From an uncultured Spirochaetales bacterium (lineage in GTDB: Bacteria > Spirochaetota > Spirochaetia > Sphaerochaetales > Sphaerochaetaceae): a DNA stretch of 51,115 nucleotides. The stretch lies in assembly GCA_902781545.1 (NCBI GenBank), contig CACZJR010000007.1, forward strand, positions 1-51,115. Direction: 5' to 3'. Positions 45,311 through 51,115 of this stretch are shown one piece after another; within the stretch, counting starts at the first letter, position 1; every line of letters starts with the position of its first letter. The notes under the pieces were generated by a model. It was not told the DNA's origin, made no database searches, and saw only the letters and a list, made by a program, of their open reading frames with translations. A program made the position numbers and the translations under genes.

Positions 45311-46057
45311 ATGATGAAGCTTGTGTTGGTCAGACACGGTGAGAGTGAGTGGAACAAGTTGAACCTGTTCACAGGTTGGACTGATGTCGATCTTAGTGAG
45401 AAGGGCCATGAGGAAGCCGCAGCAGCGGGAAGGCTTCTCAAGGCTGAGGGATATGACTTTGATGTCTGCTACACATCATATCTGAAGAGGGCCATCCATA
45501 CCCTCAATCACATCCTCGACGAGATGGACAGGGTCTGGCTGCCTGTCACAAAGACATGGAAGCTCAATGAGAGACATTACGGTGCTCTCCAGGGTCTGAA
45601 CAAGTCAGAGACCGCTGAGAAGTACGGTGAGGAACAGGTCAAGATCTGGAGAAGATCATTCGACGTCAAGCCGCCAAAACTCGAGGAAACTGATGACAGG
45701 AATCCCGCCAACCAGGCAATCTATGCTTCTGTCAATCCCAAGGAGCTTCCGCTCACAGAGAGCCTTGAGACAACAATCGAGAGAGTTGTCCCGTACTTTG
45801 AGAATGTCATCAAGAAGGACATGAAGGCCGGAAAGCGTGTCATCATCGCCGCCCACGGAAACTCACTCAGAGCCCTTGTGAAGTACTTCGAAGACCTGAG
45901 CAAGGATGAGATCCTTGGCGTCAACATCCCGACCGGAGTCCCATTGGTCTATGAGTTCGATGACAACTTCAAGGTCATCAGAAAGTACTATCTGGGCGAC
46001 CAGGAGGCTCTTGCAGCCAAGATGGCAGCAGTTGCCAATCAGGGAAAGGCAAAGTGA
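45311..46057 (+). CDS. gpmA: 2,3-bisphosphoglycerate-dependent phosphoglycerate mutase
   Basis: 248 residues: [27 protein letters not shown] (phospho-His near residue 11), [36 protein letters not shown], and [13 protein letters not shown]. It interconverts 3- and 2-phosphoglycerate in glycolysis. GGAGG with 7-nt spacing supports the ATG at 45311. A strong terminator follows. Confidence 0.96.
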   Translation: MMKLVLVRHGESEWNKLNLFTGWTDVDLSEKGHEEAAAAGRLLKAEGYDFDVCYTSYLKRAIHTLNHILDEMDRVWLPVTKTWKLNERHYGALQGLNKSETAEKYGEEQVKIWRRSFDVKPPKLEETDDRNPANQAIYASVNPKELPLTESLETTIERVVPYFENVIKKDMKAGKRVIIAAHGNSLRALVKYFEDLSKDEILGVNIPTGVPLVYEFDDNFKVIRKYYLGDQEALAAKMAAVANQGKAK

Positions 46058-46093
46058 CTTTTCGCTGATTACAGCGTCTTTTATGAAATTTCA

Positions 46094-46123
46094 GCCATCG
46101 GAGTCTGCTCCGGTGGCTTTTTT
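46094..46123 (+). terminator. Rho-independent terminator after gpmA
   Basis: Stem GCCATCGGAG / CTCCGGTGGC with loop TCTG, followed by TTTTTTG. A smaller hairpin CGCTG-ATTA-CAGCG with TCTTTT lies just before at about 46067-46084 and may back it up. Confidence 0.9.
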
Positions 46124-46172
46124 GTCGTTTGTGGGATATTCTTTCACTGTGCGTTTTTGCAAGGGGTTGGAA

Positions 46173-47294
46173 ATGATTTATAAGAGCTTCAAGGACATAA
46201 AGCTTTCACGCCTTGGAATGGGCAACATGCGTCTTCCCTCACTTGGAGAGGACAAGTGGAACTCTCCGATTGATTATGCGGAGTCCGCGAGGATGATCGA
46301 TGAGGCGATGAAGGGCGGAGTCAATTATTACGATACCGCTTATGTCTATCAGAACGGTGATTCCGAGCGTTGTGTCGGAGAGGCGATGAAGCGCTATCCG
46401 CGTGACAGCTTCTATCTGGCCACCAAGTTCAACTACAGGGCAAATCCGGACTATAAGGCCGTCTTCGCCGAGCAGCTTGAGAGGCTCCAGACAGATCACA
46501 TTGATTTCTACCTCCTGCACTGCATGACAGAGCGCAACATAGACAACTACCTGAACTGCGGATGCATCGAGTTCTTCGAGCAGATGAAGAAAGAGGGCAA
46601 GATCACCTATTTCGGATTCTCATCCCATGCCCAGCCTGATACCCTCAGGCGCTTCGCGGATGCGCACAAGTGGGATTTCGCCCAGATACAGATGAATTAC
46701 CTTGACTGGGAGTTCAGCACCACCGAGGAGGAATACAATATTCTCACGGAGCGCAACATCCCAGTGATTGTCATGGAGTCCGTCCGTGGCGGGCGCCTGT
46801 CCAGCCTCACACCTGAGCTCGATGCCAGACTTCAGGAGAAGCAGCCTGGCTGGTCCGTATCCTCATGGGCGTTCAGATGGCTCATGACACACGACAACGT
46901 CCTTGTAATGCTCAGCGGAATGTCAACCATGGACCAGGTGAAGGACAACCTCAGGACATTCGATAAGGACAATGCACTGACTCCTGAGCTCTCATCTTTC
47001 CTGATAGACATCGCCCACGAGTTCAAGAAAGGCTTCACAGTTCCTTGCACCGCATGCAGATACTGCACGCCTCACTGTCCTATGAAGCTTGACATCCCGT
47101 CACTTCTGAAGGTCTACAATGACTACAAGTACGACAGGCGCTGGGAGAACAACCTCAAGGACATGGAGGCTGACAAGCTGCCGTCCAACTGCATAGGCTG
47201 CGGTTCCTGCATGGAGCAGTGCCCCCAGAACATCGAGATTCCCACGTACATGGCAAAGCTTTCCAAACTGCATGAGACAGGAAAAGAGGAATAG
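46173..47294 (+). CDS. Aldo/keto reductase with two C-terminal [4Fe-4S] motifs
   Basis: 373 residues. The AKR barrel has MGNMRLPSL, NYYDTAYVYQNGDSE (catalytic Asp and Tyr), LATKFN (Lys) and DFYLLHCM (His). The C-terminus holds CTACRYCTPHCP (about 291-302) and CIGCGSCMEQCP (about 341-352), two ferredoxin-like clusters as in the anaerobe AKR-ferredoxin subfamily. The substrate is unknown. AAGGGG precedes the ATG at 46173; a longer upstream reading frame crosses the terminator and gpmA and is spurious. Confidence 0.92.
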   Translation: MIYKSFKDIKLSRLGMGNMRLPSLGEDKWNSPIDYAESARMIDEAMKGGVNYYDTAYVYQNGDSERCVGEAMKRYPRDSFYLATKFNYRANPDYKAVFAEQLERLQTDHIDFYLLHCMTERNIDNYLNCGCIEFFEQMKKEGKITYFGFSSHAQPDTLRRFADAHKWDFAQIQMNYLDWEFSTTEEEYNILTERNIPVIVMESVRGGRLSSLTPELDARLQEKQPGWSVSSWAFRWLMTHDNVLVMLSGMSTMDQVKDNLRTFDKDNALTPELSSFLIDIAHEFKKGFTVPCTACRYCTPHCPMKLDIPSLLKVYNDYKYDRRWENNLKDMEADKLPSNCIGCGSCMEQCPQNIEIPTYMAKLSKLHETGKEE

Positions 47295-47309
47295 GAGTTA
47301 TCAGAACAG

Positions 47310-47978
47310 ATGGAACTTAAGGGAAAAGTCATAGATTTTCTTGGTGACAGCCTCACTGAGGGCCGTGGAGTGACTGATGAGAATAACCGCTACGACAAGT
47401 ACATCGAGCGTGAATGCGGTCTGAAGAAGGCCAACAACTACGGGATCGGCGGAACAAGGATCGCGTTCCAGGGCAGACCCAGCGTCAAAGCCAAGCATGA
47501 CCTGGATTTCTGCGGACGCTGCTATCTGATGGACCCTGAGGCTGACATAATCGTGGTTTTCGGCGGGACAAATGACTACGGTCACGGCGATGCTCCGTTC
47601 GGTAAGATCGGAGATAAGGAGAGAACCACATTCTGCGGTGCCGTGGACTATCTCATCAACAAGATCAGGGAGCTCTATCCGTCTGCAAAACTTGTCATGG
47701 TCGCACCAGGCCACAGGTTCGACGATGCCACAATGCCGCCGATTGACAAGCTTGAGAGACTCGGCATTGTCGGTGAGCCTCTTGAGGCTTATGTGAACGC
47801 AATAGTCGAGATAGCCTCAAGATATGATGTCCCGGTGCTGAATCTGTACACCGATCTTCCGATTGACCCGAAGAAGCCTGAGGACCGTGAGAAGTACACC
47901 ATTGACGGTCTTCATTACAACGATGCAGGATACATCGAGGTTGCCAAAAAGATCATAGCTTTCCTGGAGAATCTGTAG
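47310..47978 (+). CDS. SGNH/GDSL hydrolase
   Basis: 222 residues with block I FLGDSLTEG (Ser14), GIGGTR (block II), VVFGGTNDYG (block III, Asn) and DGLHYNDAGY (block V, Asp and His). It is an esterase or lipase of the cytosolic SGNH type, as no signal peptide is present. It sits 15 nt after the reductase gene and is probably co-transcribed. Confidence 0.92.
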   Translation: MELKGKVIDFLGDSLTEGRGVTDENNRYDKYIERECGLKKANNYGIGGTRIAFQGRPSVKAKHDLDFCGRCYLMDPEADIIVVFGGTNDYGHGDAPFGKIGDKERTTFCGAVDYLINKIRELYPSAKLVMVAPGHRFDDATMPPIDKLERLGIVGEPLEAYVNAIVEIASRYDVPVLNLYTDLPIDPKKPEDREKYTIDGLHYNDAGYIEVAKKIIAFLENL

Positions 47979-47983
47979 AGTTA

Positions 47984-48013
47984 TTGCATATCAATGCATC
48001 AAGGTGGTATAAA
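47984..48013 (+). promoter_or_regulatory. Promoter of the aconitase-isocitrate dehydrogenase operon
   Basis: TTGCAT (47984-47989), 18 bp, TATAAA (48008-48013). TGCAT occurs twice in the -35/spacer region. The predicted start is about 25 nt before the ATG at 48044. Confidence 0.6.
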
Positions 48014-48043
48014 TATAGAAAAACAGCCATCTTGGAGGCAGAT

Positions 48044-49981
48044 ATGGGACTTGGTGTAGCATATAAGATTCTTTCATCTCATATAGCGGGCGGAAAGCTG
48101 GAGGCAGGATCAAGCATTGACCTGCGCATTGACCAGACACTCACGCAGGATGCTACAGGAACCATGGCTTATCTTCAGTTCGAGTCTCTCGGACTTGATC
48201 ATATCCGTAACGAGCTTGCCGTAAGCTATGTCGACCATAACACAGTTCAGGTCGGTTTTGAGAATGCCGACGATCATCTCTATCTGCAGAGCATTGCTGC
48301 ATCCAAGGGAATTGTCTTCTCTCGCCCGGGAAACGGAATATGCCATCAAGTGCATCTGGAGCGCTTCGGGGTCCCTGGCAAGACTCTGATCGGTTCTGAC
48401 TCACATACTCCCACAGGCGGCGGGATTGGAATGGTGGCAATTGGAGCCGGAGGCCTTGATGTGGCACTTGCCATGGCAGGGGTCCCGTTCTCAATTATCT
48501 GTCCGCGTGTCATAGAGATAAGGCTTACAGGAAAGCTCCGTCCTTTCTGTACTGCAAAGGATGTGATTCTGACTGTTCTTGAGCATTTCGGAGTCAAGGG
48601 AAACGTCAATACTGTATTTGAGTACACAGGTCCGGGCGTTGCCACACTCTCTGTTCCTGAGCGGGCCACAATCTGCAACATGGGGGCCGAGTGCGGTGTG
48701 ACTACATCCGTATTCCCGTCTGATGAGGTAACAAAGGCATTCCTGAAGGCGCAGGGCAGGGAGAAGGATTATTCTCCTGTCACAGCAGATGCGGATGCCT
48801 CCTATGACGGCTTGTTCGAGATAGATCTCTGTTCAGTTGTCCCCATGGCAGCATGTCCGCATTCTCCTGGAAATGTCAGGAAGGTCAGTGAGATTTCAGG
48901 TCTGAAAGTCAGCCAGGTTGCAATAGGCTCATGCACGAACTCATCCTATGCTGATCTTTATAAGGTGGGTCAGATTCTTAAGGGTAGGACGGTTTCTCCT
49001 GACGTGTGCCTCGGTGTTGCTCCCGGATCCAGGGAGGTCCTTCAGATGATAACAGGGGACGGAACACTGTCTAACCTGATTGCAAGCGGGGCCAGGATCC
49101 TTGAGAGCGCATGTGGGTTCTGTATCGGAAACCATTTCTCACCCAACTCAAATGGTGTGAGCCTCAGGACAAACAACAGAAACTTCGAGGGCCGAAGCGG
49201 CACAAAGGATGCTCAGGTCTATCTGGTGAGCCCTGAGACAGCAGCCGTAAGTGCTGTATGTGGTGTGCTTACAGATCCGACCTCTTTGAATCTGCCAGAG
49301 ATTACTGTTCCAGAGGTAAAAAGCTTCAAACAGGACGATAATCTGATTATATTTCCTAATTCGGATGGAAAAAGCGTTGAAATCAAGCGTGGCCCGAATA
49401 TCGGGAATCCTCCTGAGTGTGTTCCTCTTACGGACAATATCTTTGCGGATGTGACCCTGAAGGTGGGCGATAAGATCACAACAGATCATATCATGCCTGC
49501 CGGCGCGAGACTGAAATACAGGTCCAACATTGAGAAGTACTCGACATTTGTATTTGAGCCTGTTGACCCGTCATTCAGTGAGAGAGCTGCCGCCAACAAG
49601 GCTGAGGGTGTAGCTAACATCATTGTTGCAGGCCAGAGTTACGGGCAGGGATCCTCCAGGGAGCATGCCGCTATCTGCCCCATGCATCTCGGTGTCAAGG
49701 CTGTCATGGCTCTCTCAATTGAGAGAATCCATCAGGCCAACCTCTGTAATTTCGGAATCCTTCCCCTCACATTCAAGGACCCTGCAGACTATGAGCACCT
49801 TGATCAGGGTGACAGGCTTGTGATTGAGAATGCTGTCAGTCAGGTCAAAGCCGGCGGTGACATTGAGGTCAAGGATCTGACGTCGGGCAAGCTCTTCAAG
49901 ATGAAACTTGATGTCAGTGCGCTTCAGCGCAAGATGCTTCTTGCCGGCGGCAGGCTGAACCAGATAAAGGAGTCACTGTAA
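48044..49981 (+). CDS. acn: Aconitate hydratase
   Basis: 645 residues, single-chain aconitase of the mitochondrial-like/IPM-isomerase-like type. Cluster cysteines are in GSCTNSS and SACGFC. Other landmarks: [34 protein letters not shown] and [21 protein letters not shown] (substrate-binding SSRE). It converts citrate to isocitrate. TTGGAGG precedes the ATG at 48044. The isocitrate dehydrogenase gene follows after 1 nt, so both steps to 2-oxoglutarate are co-expressed. Confidence 0.95.
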   Translation: MGLGVAYKILSSHIAGGKLEAGSSIDLRIDQTLTQDATGTMAYLQFESLGLDHIRNELAVSYVDHNTVQVGFENADDHLYLQSIAASKGIVFSRPGNGICHQVHLERFGVPGKTLIGSDSHTPTGGGIGMVAIGAGGLDVALAMAGVPFSIICPRVIEIRLTGKLRPFCTAKDVILTVLEHFGVKGNVNTVFEYTGPGVATLSVPERATICNMGAECGVTTSVFPSDEVTKAFLKAQGREKDYSPVTADADASYDGLFEIDLCSVVPMAACPHSPGNVRKVSEISGLKVSQVAIGSCTNSSYADLYKVGQILKGRTVSPDVCLGVAPGSREVLQMITGDGTLSNLIASGARILESACGFCIGNHFSPNSNGVSLRTNNRNFEGRSGTKDAQVYLVSPETAAVSAVCGVLTDPTSLNLPEITVPEVKSFKQDDNLIIFPNSDGKSVEIKRGPNIGNPPECVPLTDNIFADVTLKVGDKITTDHIMPAGARLKYRSNIEKYSTFVFEPVDPSFSERAAANKAEGVANIIVAGQSYGQGSSREHAAICPMHLGVKAVMALSIERIHQANLCNFGILPLTFKDPADYEHLDQGDRLVIENAVSQVKAGGDIEVKDLTSGKLFKMKLDVSALQRKMLLAGGRLNQIKESL

Positions 49982-49982
49982 G

Positions 49983-51115
49983 ATGGTTGATTTCACGAAA
50001 GTCGTTTACATAGAAGGAGATGGAGTAGGCTCTGAGATAACGCCCGTAATGCGTGCTGTGCTTGATGCCGCCATGGATAAGGCTTATGGAGGTTCAAAAG
50101 CTCTTGCATGGGAGGAGGCCTATGCAGGAGGCAAGGCCGAGATGCTCTTCGGGACGAATCTCCCTGAGGCAACACTGAAGAGGATCCGTCAGGTGGGCCT
50201 GGCCATCAAAGGGCCTCTGATGACTCCTGTCGGAAATGGTGCCAGAAGCATCAACGTCGCATTGCGTCAGAACCTTGACCTCTACGTGTGTCTGAGACCT
50301 GTCAAATACTTTGACGGAGTTCCTTCCCCAGTGCACCATCCTGAAAAGGTGGACATGGTTGTTTTCAGGGAGAACACAGAGGATATTTATGCAGGAATCG
50401 AGTGGGCCTCAGGTACTGAGGAAGTAGAGAAGGTGATAGGATTCCTGCAGTCCGAGATGGGTGTCTCAAAGATACGTTTCCCGGAGACAAGCGCCATAGG
50501 AGTAAAACCTGTGAGCAGGGAAGGCAGCCTGCGCCTGATAGGAGCTGCCATTGATTATGCGCTTTCAAATCACAGACGGAATGTGACACTTGTCCACAAG
50601 GGCAACATCATGAAGTTCACCGAAGGTGGTTTCCGCGCCTGGGGCTATGAGCTTGCCGCATCAAAATACGGTGCTGTTGTCCGCGACGGCAGGACCTTCA
50701 TCCCGCGTGACGGGGAACCTGATCTTGAGATAAAGGACTGCATATGTGATGCGTTTTTGCAGAACATCCTGCTCAAGCCTGAGGAGTACGATGTTGTGGC
50801 TACGCTGAACCTCAACGGGGATTATGTGTCAGACGCCCTTGCCGCCCAGGTGGGAGGAATAGGGATATCTCCAGGCGCCAACATCAATTATGATACCGGA
50901 TGCGCCATCTTTGAGGCCACTCACGGAATTGCCCCTGATATCGCAGGCAAGGATATTGTCAATCCTCTGTCCCTTGTCCTGTCCGGAGAGATGCTGCTGC
51001 GTCATGCCGGATTCCCGGAGGCTGCGGACATGGTCCTTCATTCTGTGGAGAAGTCAATCTCAGAAGGCAAAGTCACCCGTGATTTCCATGTCCTGATGCA
51101 GAAGGAAGGCCAGGC
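49983..51115 (+). CDS. icd: Isocitrate dehydrogenase, NAD-type specificity, 3' end cut by window edge
   Basis: 377 residues are visible. Key motifs: [31 protein letters not shown] (substrate serine of the regulatory phosphorylation type), [24 protein letters not shown] and the coenzyme segment [15 protein letters not shown]. At the two positions that give E. coli ICDH its NADP preference (Lys344-Tyr345) this protein has Asp319-Ile320, the NAD-type pair. Later coenzyme positions also lack Tyr391/Arg395. Only a short C-terminal tail lies beyond the window. Confidence 0.93.
   Translation, partial: MVDFTKVVYIEGDGVGSEITPVMRAVLDAAMDKAYGGSKALAWEEAYAGGKAEMLFGTNLPEATLKRIRQVGLAIKGPLMTPVGNGARSINVALRQNLDLYVCLRPVKYFDGVPSPVHHPEKVDMVVFRENTEDIYAGIEWASGTEEVEKVIGFLQSEMGVSKIRFPETSAIGVKPVSREGSLRLIGAAIDYALSNHRRNVTLVHKGNIMKFTEGGFRAWGYELAASKYGAVVRDGRTFIPRDGEPDLEIKDCICDAFLQNILLKPEEYDVVATLNLNGDYVSDALAAQVGGIGISPGANINYDTGCAIFEATHGIAPDIAGKDIVNPLSLVLSGEMLLRHAGFPEAADMVLHSVEKSISEGKVTRDFHVLMQKEGQ

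Noticed and set aside
46060-46090. Sequence TTCGCTGATTAC shared with site 4 of the regulon element
   Set aside because: The arms and the 9-nt spacing are absent; it is a small hairpin (CGCTG-ATTA-CAGCG) followed by T's after gpmA. A shared 12-mer is expected by chance in a window this size.

Overview
The window reads as chromosome of an anaerobic, diderm bacterium of moderate GC. The gene content (spirochaete-like lipoproteins with short lipoboxes, two outer-membrane barrels, glutamine synthetase III, a TrpXYZ-like ABC transporter, anaerobic NrdD) suggests a gut or host-associated spirochaete near Sphaerochaeta/Treponema. That placement is an inference from gene content; no rRNA or tRNA is present to confirm it.

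Layout. 1-2.1 kb: 3'-truncated anaerobic ribonucleotide reductase gene nrdD (minus strand) behind a cobalamin riboswitch. 2.1-8.4 kb: a LysR regulator divergent from an amide-nitrogen operon, asnB-glnN-pyrG; PyrG lacks about 22 residues directly after its glutaminase cysteine. 8.3-12.6 kb: a GtrA protein and a TrpXYZ-like ABC importer with two identical-arm palindromes upstream, then a DMT exporter. 12.6-22.6 kb: housekeeping and envelope genes (lipoprotein phosphatase, NudC-like Nudix, MmcQ/YjbR, an outer-membrane barrel, AI-2E/PerM, STAS, Na+/H+ antiporter, acyl-ACP thioesterase, DUF1295). 22.6-23.0 kb: an unannotated type I toxin-antitoxin locus encoding a 24-residue holin-like peptide. 23.1-26.9 kb: MerR-YhfC pair, N-acyl-D-amino-acid deacylase and a metallo-beta-lactamase-fold enzyme.

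27.0-42.0 kb is an accessory island, visibly more AT-rich in parts. It holds an ORF6N protein, an Xre regulator, an orphan RelB, a RelBE pair, a PD-(D/E)XK nuclease, a PLD-family nuclease, and a set of DNA-related genes that appear to form one regulon. The set comprises a DnaE (Pol III alpha) homologue that has lost its catalytic aspartates, paired with a CbxX-like AAA+ ATPase; a UDG-fold-like protein with a stand-alone DUF2779 DEDD exonuclease and a zinc-ribbon protein; an unknown protein with a cysteine-rich protein; and a second cysteine-rich protein with a truncated FtsK translocase. Upstream of each of these four operons, and upstream of the WYL-domain regulator gene, lies a 23-bp element with arms AGYGTTC and GAACGCT separated by exactly 9 nt. 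In each case a -10-like sequence begins about 6 nt further on. This is the best candidate in the window for an undescribed system: a WYL-controlled DNA-processing, repair or defence module.

42.0-51.1 kb returns to core genes: LMW phosphatase, MBL hydrolase, a Wzi-like barrel, carbonic anhydrase, phosphoglycerate mutase, an Fe-S aldo/keto reductase, an SGNH hydrolase, aconitase and a 3'-truncated isocitrate dehydrogenase with NAD-type specificity residues. The last two would make 2-oxoglutarate, the carbon skeleton for the glutamine-dependent genes at the left end.
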